A stretch of DNA of 64,000 nucleotides from Symsagittifera roscoffensis (lineage: Eukaryota; Xenacoelomorpha; Acoela; Convolutidae): positions 66,705,548-66,769,547 of the forward strand of contig NC_087064.1 in NCBI RefSeq assembly GCF_963678635.1, written 5' to 3'. Position 1 is the stretch's first letter. Each line of letters starts with the position of its first letter. Both the position numbers and the translations under genes were made by a program. Below are positions 14,322 through 23,480 of this stretch, in pieces. The notes below the pieces were generated by a model. That model searched no databases, had not been told where the DNA came from, and worked only from the letters and a program-made list of their open reading frames with translations.

Positions 14322-15255
14322 TATGCCATAATTGTTTGGTTAATAGAAGCAAAATCTATCACTTTCTAATTAATATGGCGTGTGGGGGGATGTTTTTACA
14401 AAAACCCAAAATAAAAAAAAAATTACATTTGAACTTTTTATGCTATTACTGCTCCGTAGACCTTGAAAGGCAGTCGGAAAAATCAACGCTTCGCCCTGAT
14501 ACGAGCAGTCTTGTTTTTCTTTGTGTGCTAGGAGTTAGTGTAGATCAATCAAAGCCTCGATGATTTGAGAATTTAGTTGGATAATTGAATGCCAGAATAG
14601 CGGCTGACTTGTATTTTCCACGGGCAAAATTCTCCTGAAGCAAGCTGATTTAGAGTTAGTTTTGATTGCTCGAATTTGTACAAAAATTTTTTCTGATCAT
14701 TCACTGAAAATGCATTTGTTTTGATTTTGCGGTTTTTTCAAGGCGAAATTTTTTTATTTTTTGAATTTTGGTTTTTTCTAGTCTTCAATCTCAATCGATT
14801 GTCTTAGATTTCACAAGCGAAGAGTGTGCTGCATCCTTTTAAATGTTTTTTGTAACCTTAGTTTTGAATGTTTCTGGAAACAGTCGATTCGTGCCTATGG
14901 TATCAAATTGTATTTCCAGTTTTAGCTTCGTGTTGAGTGTGTTTCATTCAGCTAACGTCATTTTTTGTCAATTTTCATTAAGTTTTCTGATTTATATTTG
15001 ATTTGAATGTTTTCTGAATTTCAGTTTTTGTGGTAACGACTTTGTTGTTGCCCTAAAATGATTGCTTATATTTTACGTTGGGACCATGTCTAGGCCTTCT
15101 CGTGGCGATTCTGCATAGGATCAGCAATTATGTTGGTCTAGCTAACTGCGCATTAAAAACACATATAAACTGGATTTTTGTGCAATCTGCATCTGTATAA
15201 CGCTTGTGCAAGCAAAAAAAATCTCACTACAATTCCATTACTTACGCTTTGCGCT
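14322..15255. other. Intergenic, no gene or repeat recognised
   Basis: AT-rich sequence with only short chance reading frames. I see no RNA gene, repeat or splice-consistent exon here. Confidence 0.5.
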
Positions 15256-15258
15256 AAC

Positions 15259-15402
15259 CATGTTGTGACTTTGCACGAGCTATTTTGCGAATTTGCGCGA
15301 CGCATCTTGCTACTTTGCGCGACGTATGTTGCGACTTTGCGCGAACCAATTTAACTATGTTGCGACTCTGTGCGACCCATGTTGCGACTTTGTGAGACAC
15401 AT
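15259..15402. repeat. 22-bp minisatellite, type 1
   Basis: About six tandem copies of a 22-base unit close to GTTGCGACTTTGCGCGACCC plus AT. Copies differ by a few substitutions. It abuts and grades into the type 2 array. Confidence 0.85.
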
Positions 15403-15737
15403 GATTCGGCCGTGTTCGCCTCATGATTTGAGGCTACTCGACTCTATTGACCATGTTCGACTCATGATTTGACCCGGTTCGACCCATGATTCGACCCTGC
15501 TCGACTCATGATTCAACACTGTTCGACCCATGACTCGACACTGTTCGACTTATGATTTGACCCATGATGCGACCCTGTTCGACCCATGGTTCGACCCTGT
15601 TCGACTAATGAATCGACTTTGATCGACTCATGATTCAATCGGGTTCGACCCATGATTCGGTCCTGTTCGACTCATGATTCGACCTTGATTGACTCATGAT
15701 TCAACCGTATTCGACCCATGATTCTACTTTGTTCGAC
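15403..15737. repeat. 22-bp minisatellite, type 2
   Basis: About fifteen tandem copies of a 22-base unit close to GTTCGACCCATGATTCGACC plus CT, with one longer or partly deleted copy near 15,540-15,575. Half-units alternate 'GACCCATG' and 'GACTCATG'. It has the same period as the adjacent type 1 array and a related sequence, which suggests a shared origin. Confidence 0.9.
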
Positions 15738-15762
15738 TATAGCGATCGCTTAGAACCCATTT

Positions 15763-15912
15763 ACATAGTCTCGCTCAGAGTTTGTGTCGGGAATGTCTGG
15801 ACATAAGGTCTGGAAAGTGTGGACATGAGTCGCGCCACGGGTTGCGCCGCATCCGGATTTAGACACAAATTGCATAGTCGCGCCGAGAGTTTGAGTCTGG
15901 AAAGTCTGGGAC
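15763..15912. repeat. Diverged direct repeat pair
   Basis: 'CATAGTCTCGCTCAGAGTTT' followed by GTGTCGGGAATGTCTGG near 15,764 recurs as CATAGTCGCGCCGAGAGTTT followed by GAGTCTGGAAAGTCTGG near 15,873. The segment between is a third, weaker echo ('GTCTGGAAAGTGTGG'). Function unknown. Confidence 0.55.
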
Positions 15913-16228
15913 CTAGACCCGGGCAGTATACTACTTCAAAGCCCAAGAATTGAAATTAATTTTTATTTGACAAAATACGAGCGATATTTCTAAAAGAGAC
16001 ACACAATGACTAGTTTTTTTGCATATTAACTCACACAAGACACGAAAGGTAATCAAAAAGCCGCCGGCTGAATACCAACTTTTGCTTCATCTTGAAAAAA
16101 TATTTAATTTTTTGCTGATTTATTTTATCTAATTCATATCTACTCTCCCGAAACTATCTTTAAAACGTTGACTGATGTGTAAAATGGAAATAAAAATGGA
16201 AATTGAATAACTCATTATGAGGAAAATG

Positions 16229-16447
16229 TTACCCCGTTGGCCACTGGCGTGGACGAACCGAGAACTCCTTCACCGCCAGGTTGTCAGGAGCAACACGAGC
16301 TTTATATTGAACGTGTATTTCGTGTATATAGTTAGGCCCGGAACTCACATGGATCTTAGCAGCAGTGACCTGCCTGAAGAAGAAGAGATCTTTTATAGTG
16401 GATGAATATGACAATGACAATGAAAATGACATACCTAGTGACCTCAC
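16229..16447 (-). pseudogene. Exon-like fragment, duplicated module copy 1 (unknown family)
   Basis: The minus strand reads about 72 codons ending in the block KAR-x-APD-x-L-x-VKE-x-S-x-RPRQW. The same peptide, with mostly conservative changes, is read from the minus strand at 20.14-20.25 kb. Protein-level conservation between two diverged DNA copies argues for a formerly coding exon. Upstream in the same frame is VTAAKIHV, shared with the modules at 17.6 and 21.6 kb. I do not recognise the family. No complete gene structure could be drawn, so it is treated as debris of a duplicated gene. Confidence 0.4.
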
Positions 16448-16516
16448 AGGTTATACTCGATACGAAAATTTTCATTGTTCAGAGAAATAGTTGATACATA
16501 CCTCATGACATGACGA

Positions 16517-16612
16517 AAAACGTTTTTTTTCTCTCTCTCTCTCTCTCATTAAGAAAGAAATGTTATAGATAGAGAGAGAGAGAGGAGAGAGATAGAGAGA
16601 AAGAGAAAGCCA
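16517..16612. repeat. (TC)n followed by (AG)n microsatellite pair
   Basis: A run of TC dinucleotides near 16,530-16,547 is followed within about 25 bases by a longer AG-rich run, so the two can pair as a hairpin. A related AG run lies at 21,755-21,780 in the duplicate module; the 17.8-kb copy has lost most of it. Confidence 0.8.
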
Positions 16613-17044
16613 GAAAGAGAAAAATAAATTGAAAATTTGAATGTCTGAGTTAGCAATTGATGAGCCTGTTGCAACTATAAATACAGATTTTTTATGATAG
16701 AACAGTAGCTTCAAATGAAAATCATTGAAACTTTGTAATGATGAGTCTGTCCCCAGATCAGAAGTGATTTTTATGTTTACAAGTTTTGTTCACGAGGCTA
16801 CCTTGGAAGTGCAACAAAGGTCTGATTGGTCATTTGAGCGGTATTTGAGTTTTTTTTTTCGTCAAACTAACCAATCCAGAACTCTATCAATTAATAAAAG
16901 TTTGAGGGAACAATCAGTCGTGTTAGATTTGGAAAATTTTTGCTATAAAATACCTTTAAGCTTAAAGAATTAGCCAAACAGAGCTGGTTAACAGGTAATT
17001 TGCACGTAATGCACTGGGAAAGCGGAGATATTCTAAATTAAAAT

Positions 17045-18205
17045 TCAATCAGACTATTTGAATATTTTTATTTGAGAAATCTTAACGCCGTTTGTTACGC
17101 AAAAGGAAAAGAGAAGATTGAAATTCTTGTAAGAAATGTGAATCAAAAAATTGAGAATCTTGATGAATTGGGTTGCCTGAGAATCGAAAAATAACATTCC
17201 AGGAAATATCCAAGTGTCCATCTTGCAATAGACTTTTGCCTCATTACCACCCCAGAAATTACTGCCCCGTTGAAAAAAAAACAAAGGGTTTTTATGACTG
17301 GCTGAAAATTTAGCAAAAACGAGAGACTAGCAAAAGTGGAGATCTACCTGTCTCCAAGATTAGTGTTTTTGGCTTGGATGACAAATAAGTGTGACATCAA
17401 CAGTTTTTTGGCCAGGATAGAAAGAACTAATTACCGAAGTCCAATTGATCAAGAGGAAAAACAAATAACACTAAAAGGAGAAAAATTAATTTTCTAAAGA
17501 CATTTTTCCCGGTGATTGACCAATTCATCTACCTTCAACGATACAGGTATTTTCAAAATACTAGCCAATAAACGAGGAATTTGTCTTCCTAACCTAGCAT
17601 TAGTGCCCAACTTAAACCCCGAATTCACATGGAACTTAGCAGCAGTGACCTATCTGAAGAAGTTGACACAACTAGTGACATCACAGATACGAGAATTTTC
17701 ATTGTTCAGAAGTGTAATGATACATAGCTTATGACACAAATGATTTTACTTTTCTTCTCATTAAGGAACAAACATTATAGATGGAGAGTCAGAGGGAGAG
17801 AACTCCAGAAAGATAAAAACAATTTGGAAATCTGAATGTCTGAACTAGCATTTGATGAGCCTGAAGCATCTATAAACAGGTTTCGTTTATGATATCAAAA
17901 TGGCATCGGAAAAGATCTTGAAAATATGGGTAAGGATGATTCTGTCCACAGATCAGAAGTGATTTTTGTTTTTCAACTGATTTTAATTTGAATTTTACTA
18001 CTTTTTGTTTCTTTAACCTTTCCCCGTTCCAACTAAGCTGTAAGCAAACTTCAGTTTGGTTTCCAAAATTGTTTAGTTTACTTAGGTACGTGCTATAAAA
18101 CTCAAGGATTTGAAATTTTTTTTTGATAATTCGACAAATATAGGGTCCTGAATATAAAAAACATAGTTGATTATCAAACCATTGATAGCAAGAAACATTT
18201 AACAC
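17045..18205 (-). pseudogene. Duplicated multi-exon module, copy 1 (unknown gene family)
   Basis: About 1 kb here matches 21,100-22,022. Conserved minus-strand reading segments include: about 110 codons at 17,870-18,205 (starts MLNVSCYQWF); an exon-like block near 17,510-17,655 with GRQ-x-PRLLASIL followed by VDELVNHR; and a block near 17,054-17,284 with NEAKVYCKMD and ISYKNFNLLFSF. Short AT-rich gaps ending TTTTAG or TTTTCAG separate the blocks, which fits small nematode introns. The donor after VDELVNHR is GG here but GT in copy 2, so this copy looks mis-spliced. I do not recognise the family. C-terminal parts are cysteine-poor and show no catalytic motif I can name. Confidence 0.4.
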
Positions 18206-18860
18206 AAAGTTGAAAGTGGTTTATTTTTGTACCAAGATACTCAATATATAGTTAGAAATGTGTTAAACGTTCGCAGAATTCAAAAACATTTTGCTAAATT
18301 TGATGGATTTGTTCGTTTGAGAAACTATTCTGCTAGTGATGCGGAAAAATTACAATAAAAAATCCTTAAACTAGCAACGGTAAGAAGACAAGGGTATAGA
18401 TGTTTTTAGAACTGGCTACAAGGATAGCTCTGAAAATCTCTTAATAGATTGTGATCTCCGAACCTCAGAGTGTCTCAGCTACTGTTCAAACATAAAATCA
18501 GGTGGACCGTCAATTTTCGATTTACCATCAAAAAGGCAGAAGTGACACTCATTACAATTGAACACAAAAATTATCATTGCTGCGTTACCTGGTACAGTTG
18601 AGCCCAACTTAACTACGAGGCTTCATTAGTAAACAAAATACTAGTTTATGAAAGCTTGCTCAACGTAGTCAACAATAATGTGCCAGCCAGTACCCCAACC
18701 CTCATAAATTTCAAAAACCTACAATGTTTCAATCAATCCGAAAACGATTCTTGAAAAGAAACGAGCTGTTTTATTGAGCAAACGAAGGTTTTATTTAATC
18801 TGATATATACTTTCTTTTGTTTCAAGTAGGGTTTTTTCAAGTAAAATTTTGTTCTAAATT
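18206..18860. other. Intergenic, nothing recognised
   Basis: AT-rich sequence with no conserved reading frame or repeat that I can see. Confidence 0.45.
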
Positions 18861-18866
18861 CGAGGC

Positions 18867-19223
18867 ATGTGCACATCAGTTATCAACAACATGCGGCAAA
18901 TACTTTGCTTGACAATTCCATTAAACAGACAAAAACCGCAACGATTATCAAATTTGAAACACTTGAGACCCCTAGATGCAACTGAAACAAAAACGGTAAG
19001 AAAAACAACAGCAACTGATACTCCAGTCATACCAAACCTTGAGTCACCTGTTGTTGCCAAAGCAGAAAACAATCCACAAGAACAAGCTCTTGCTCTCACT
19101 GAAGATGGAGAAAAGGAGATGAAAACATACGCCGATTTGGTTGAAGCATCATCCACCAAACGTATTCAGCTGCATTTACAATTCATGGTCAATAACAAAA
19201 CTAAGCGAGCAAAAAAAATTTGA
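18867..19223 (+). CDS. Possible small protein or exon, unknown function
   Basis: A 118-codon plus-strand frame begins MCTSVINNMRQ and ends NKTKRAKKI. The middle (about residues 45-95) is rich in E, A, T and P, for example EDGEKEMKTYADLVEA, and its codon use looks more gene-like than the flanks. Part of it may be an exon: a donor-like GGTAAG occurs near 18,994 and acceptor-like TTTTCAAG lies upstream at 18,835-18,840. There is no signal peptide, membrane segment or known motif. It sits between two duplicated minus-strand modules and shares nothing with them. A chance frame is possible. Confidence 0.3.
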   Translation: MCTSVINNMRQILCLTIPLNRQKPQRLSNLKHLRPLDATETKTVRKTTATDTPVIPNLESPVVAKAENNPQEQALALTEDGEKEMKTYADLVEASSTKRIQLHLQFMVNNKTKRAKKI

Positions 19224-20048
19224 AGTTATTAAGAAGTCAGAGTGAGTAAGGGTATATCAAAATATTGAAGAAAATCATGTTGATAAAGTTTCAACCGGTC
19301 TTAAAGCATCTTTTTTTTTCTTGTTTTTTATACCATAAAAAACTTTAAAAAATTGTTCTACCCTTCTTTTAGAATGTGTTTGAGGTCAACAGAAGCAAAG
19401 AAATAGATGTTCCACAATTTCCGCCTCAAAACATTCAGATTTCTTAGCCACGCTGCTTTTGGTTCTTTTGATTTATTTTTTTTCTGCAAAAAAAGTGGTC
19501 TTTACAGTGTGTTGATGAACAATAGTTCTCAAAATTTTGATTAAAAATGGTCTCTCTTTTGATACTGAACATGTCTGGATTATCAAAATGCCGTAGTAGT
19601 ATGTGGAAAGGTCTAACAAAATGATCAGTTTTAGCAACCCTGTTTTTTGGTGGGCTGTGACAATGAACACATTTAAAACCCTAGGTGGTTAAATGTCCTA
19701 CTTTTTCCGGCACAAAAAATTATGGGGATTTAAAATTGTTAAATTTTGGGCATTCTTTGAGAAAGGCTATGGAATTAAATTTTGGTTGCTGCAAATTTAT
19801 TTTAACATTGACAATTCAAATTTCACCGTGCGCGTTATAATGTGGATTATTATCTAACAAACGCTTAAATTTACCAAAGTATCGTTGAATTCGTGAGTCG
19901 CGTGTAGAAGTTGTAGAGTAATGTGAGAAAGTAGTAGTTCAAAAAAAAGAATAGAAATTGAGGGGCTGAAAGTATGAAAACAAAACTTGAGAAAAAAACA
20001 CCTATCTTCATAAGAAGAAATCTAAATAAAGATTGGCTGGGCTATCCA
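19224..20048. other. Intergenic, nothing recognised
   Basis: AT-rich, with no convincing gene, RNA or repeat apart from short homopolymer tracts. Confidence 0.45.
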
Positions 20049-20408
20049 TTAGCCCCACGAAATTGGTTCCCCTGGTTTCGATCCAATACCCGAGAGAAAC
20101 TCCCACTCCAGATACACGAGGACAATAGTCAGTTGAAAAGGTTTCACCGTTGCCCACTGGCGTGGACGAATCGATAACTCCTTCACCACCAAGGTGTCAG
20201 GAGCAGCACGAGCTTTATTTTGAACATGTATTTCGTCCACGGGAATGTTTATAAAGGAGTAGCTACCAAAAAGATCAATAACTTTCGGATGTAAGAAGGA
20301 ATGTAAAACCAGCAAAATAAACAACTCAATTCGTAAGAAGTGATTGGACATATAAATGCATTTTGAACAACCCATTTCAAAAAATGAAAAAATGAAAAAT
20401 TTTTTCAA
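20049..20408 (-). pseudogene. Exon-like fragment, duplicated module copy 2 (unknown family)
   Basis: A 119-codon minus-strand frame. Residues about 60-85 carry KAR-x-APD-x-L-x-VKE-x-S-x-RPRQW, matching 16.23-16.34 kb. After that block the frame continues about 33 residues, ending GEPISWG, with no counterpart at 16.2 kb. The N-terminal third (FFIFSFF..., IELFILLVLHS) is hydrophobic and could be a membrane segment or translated intron. The spacing between the two copies (about 3.9 kb) fits the 4-kb spacing of the modules at 17.0 and 21.1 kb, so all belong to one tandem duplication. Confidence 0.4.
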
Positions 20409-21095
20409 ACATTTTCTGAATTTAAAAATCGCTTATCCCGAAAACTCTGACAGAAGAAATAATATTTTTAGCAGCGTGTTACTTTTTCAGCCAGTTTTGA
20501 AAATCTAAGTTTGATTTAAATTTTTTTGTGCATTTGAGCAAAACAAAACTTGAAAAAACCACTGATTTGTCGATTGCTACTTTTGTAAGGATTTTTGATT
20601 TTTTGTTCGTTTTGACTATAAGCTGATTAGAAAAAATCGCTGACTTAAAAATTTATTTTCGATTCTAGAAAAGGTTAGAATATTACAAACTGCCGGTGTT
20701 TAAATTGTTATCTAGAGGGTTACTTTTACTTCCAATGTCGTAAAAGTCAATAGGTTCAAATATAGTGGAAAGAAAGCAAATGAAATTTTAAAAACGTAGA
20801 GTTATTTCAACGGACTTGGAAATCAGTCACGAGATTAATTTGACTTTGAAAAAAGCTATCCGTGAAAACACTGACCATCGGAATTTTTTTTCTGGCTGCA
20901 AGTCTTTTGTTATCTCTTCTAGTTAAATAATGATGTAGCTATCAGTTTTAGATCATATGGGGGTCTTAATGGCTTAGACCACTCTTTATTGGAAAAAAGT
21001 TTGAAATATTCAAAATTTTAACGTCTGAATGCAATGGTACACCATGTCGCAGGTGTTGGTCACAAAGTTTAGAGCGCGCAACCCACTTACTGCTG
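20409..21095. other. Intergenic, nothing recognised
   Basis: AT-rich sequence without conserved frames or repeats that I could recognise. Confidence 0.4.
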
Positions 21096-21099
21096 TATG

Positions 21100-22022
21100 C
21101 TTTGAGAAATCTTAACGTTGTTTGTTACGCCAAAGGAAAAGAGAAGATTGAAATTCTTTCAAGAAATGTGGATCGAAAAATTTAGAGTCTTGATGAATTG
21201 GGTTGTCTGACAATCGAAAATTTACATTTCAGGAATTATCCACCTTGCAATAGACTTTTACCTCATTACAACTCAAGAAATTACTGCCCCCTGAAAAAAC
21301 AAGGGTTTTTATGACTGGCTGAAAAATTTGCAAAAACGAGAGACTAGCAAAATTGGAGATGTACCTATCACCAAGCACCAAGATAAGTTTTTTTTTTGGC
21401 TTGGCTGACACATAAGTGTGACATCAAAAAGTGTTTGACCAGGATAGAAAGAACCAATTATCGGAGTCAAATTGATCAAGGGGAAAAACAAATAACACTA
21501 TAAGGAGAAAAATTAATTTTCTAAAAAAATTTACACGGTGATTGACCAATTCATCTACTTTCATCGATACAGGTAGTCTCAAAATACTAGCCAACAAACG
21601 AGGCATTTGTCTTCCTAGGCTAGCATTAGTGCCGAACTTAAGCCCCGAATTCACATGGATCCTAGCAAAAGTTGAGAAAATATAAAATGGAAAAATATGA
21701 CGATGACACAACTAGTGACTTCACGAGAGTTTTCATTGTTCAGAAGTGTATTTGATAGAGAGAGAGAGAGAGAGAGATAGAGAAAAATCCAGAGAGAGCA
21801 AAACAATTTGGAAATCTGAATGTCTGAACAAGCATTTGAAGAGCCTGAAGCATCTATAAACAGATTTCGTTTCTGATATCAAAATGGCACCGATTTAAAT
21901 CTTGGAAAAGTGGGTAAGGTTGATTCTGTCCGCAGATCAGAAGTGATTTTTATTTTTCAACTGATTTTAATTTGACTTTTACTACTTTTTTGTATCTTTA
22001 ACCTTTCCCCGTCGCAACTAAG
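21100..22022 (-). pseudogene. Duplicated multi-exon module, copy 2, cut by element C
   Basis: This is a direct copy of 17.05-18.05 kb. The exon block at 21,424-21,711 reads ARIHVNSGLKFGTNASLGRQ then PRLLASIL and VDELVNHR. It is followed by a GT...TTATAG interval that could be a short intron, then a frame with GSFYPGQTLFDVTLMCQPSQ, then GGSNF and NEVKVYCKVD after a TTTTTTCAG acceptor. Homology with copy 1 stops abruptly at 'CAACTAAG' (22,022). There copy 1 continues CTGTAAGC, while this copy continues with TGTAACATTCG, the end of a retroelement LTR. The gene is therefore truncated by insertion. Substitutions between copies in the VDELVNHR block are largely protein-conservative, which hints at past selection. 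Confidence 0.45.
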
Positions 22023-22925
22023 TGTAACATTCGCCCGGAAATACATACGACGGAAAATAAAGCTGAGCTATAAAACGACTGGCCAGCGTCTAAACAAAGC
22101 TCTACATGCTTTTCACCGTCTCTGCCAAAGCCAGTTGTTTTGGTGGTCTTTCTAACATCGGGTCGACAAAAACATTACTGTTTCGGACTTCGGTCAAAAC
22201 AATCAAATTAACTTAATTATATGCAAGAATAGTGAGCTCATGGCTGGGTCTCAGTATCCCCAGACCACGAGGTCACTCCTAAAAACAGGGCTACTACTAT
22301 TTATTATAATACTATTGTTTTTGTTCAGTAGATAAAAATCATCATCTCCATCGAAGATGGATCAACCCTTTCCCTCAACTCCCAGCTTCTCATAATCAGA
22401 AAATGAATCGAGATGGTATTTAAATTCAATTCAGGGCATGACCAGGAAGCTAAATGTTAGTTTGAAATAGTTTGAGTTCAGGTCTGAAGACGCCTTCGGA
22501 TTCCTGAATCCGGGGAAATAACACCCTTATTTCCTCTCCGTAAGGCTGAATTCACGGTTCCACCACCCTTCACCTCGGCGTGAATGGCTCTGTAACGATT
22601 GTAGCGACACAATCGTCACAACTCGGAGCGGTATCTGCTTATACTCTGTCGTATTTTTCTGTTTCCCGTCGTAGTTCCTCTCGCACCTATCGTTGTTGTT
22701 GTGTTTCTTTTTTGGTTTACTTCTAAAAACGGCCGTTTCGTCGTTTCTCGGAAATATGACGTCATCATTCGAAATTTTAAAAATTTAAAATACCAGAATA
22801 TCCTGACCTTCACAGTTCGTCTCAACGTCCAAATAACGTCGCTAATCTACTAAAACTGCCAATTCTCAAGGTCAGCGGCCATCAATTTTAATTTGCACTT
22901 TTGTCCATTCTGTTCGAATGTCACA
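22023..22925 (-). mobile_element. 3' LTR of element C (903 bp)
   Basis: The segment begins TGTAACATTCG and ends CGAATGTCACA, an 11-base near-perfect terminal inverted repeat with the canonical TG...CA ends. The left boundary coincides exactly with the break of homology between the two duplicated modules. On the right it is preceded, on the minus strand, by a polypurine tract (CCGGGGGAGTA). It matches the LTR at 56,741-57,656 in end sequence, polypurine tract, length, a TGACCTTGAGA block in U3, and the hairpin-forming 'GTTGATCCATCT' block. Orientation is minus, so this is the 3' LTR of the coding region to its right. Confidence 0.85.
22727..22764. promoter_or_regulatory. Palindromic promoter-like sites in the C LTR U3
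   Basis: A perfect 12-base palindrome AAACGGCCGTTT lies at 22,727-22,738 and a perfect CREB/ATF-type site TGACGTCA at 22,757-22,764, within the U3 part of the LTR (minus orientation). The site match is exact, but a role in transcription is inference. Confidence 0.35.
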
Positions 22926-23480
22926 TACTCCCCCGGACAGCCCGGTCAATGTCTCCATTGAATCTCGTAGTCTTCGTAAAAATGGTACAGTGCCATCGAA
23001 CAGAATTTACAAAATGCACGAAATCACCCTTATCCACGCCATATCGACTCACTGCAGAAAATAAATGGCATCATACTACATCACTATAGTCTTCCATGTC
23101 ACCACAAAGTGATCAATCGTCCTAGTTGATTAAAAACAATCATGCAGGCTGGAGTATTTAAATATACTCTTCACTCAAGCCTTTCTAAATAAGTAGTAAG
23201 TGTCTCTAAAGCCACTAACTAAAATCAAAACGCAAGTTTATAAATGCAACGAATTCTTTAATCTTTCAAAACTCAACTAAATGTTTTCTTTCAGCTTCAA
23301 CTACAACTTGGCTGCTTTATTTCTCATTTGAGTTTTTTGCCACAAACAAAACAATTCTGATTTTTATTTTCTTCTCTTTCATCACTTCTTTGTTTCCTCT
23401 TTTTTCGTCAATTGGAAGTTGTAAAATTTCTAAATTCTTCTAATTTCTTTCTTTTTGCATCTTGTTCTTCGGCCACTCTG
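22926..23480 (-). other. 3' UTR and polypurine tract of element C
   Basis: On the minus strand this runs from the end of the last reading frame to the LTR. The tract GTCCGGGGGAGTA directly abuts the LTR start and closely matches GTCCGGGGAGTA at 56,729-56,740, next to the D LTR. A 'TGGCACTGTA' block about 80 bases upstream of the tract is also shared with 56,640-56,660. There is no coding. Confidence 0.7.

Noticed and set aside
15259-15737. CRISPR-like array of 22-base repeats
   Set aside because: No spacers; simple tandem minisatellite.
20060-20100. tRNA box B-like sequence (TGGTTTCGATCCAAT)
   Set aside because: No box A at the right distance and no cloverleaf; it lies in an exon-like block shared only in part with 16.2 kb.
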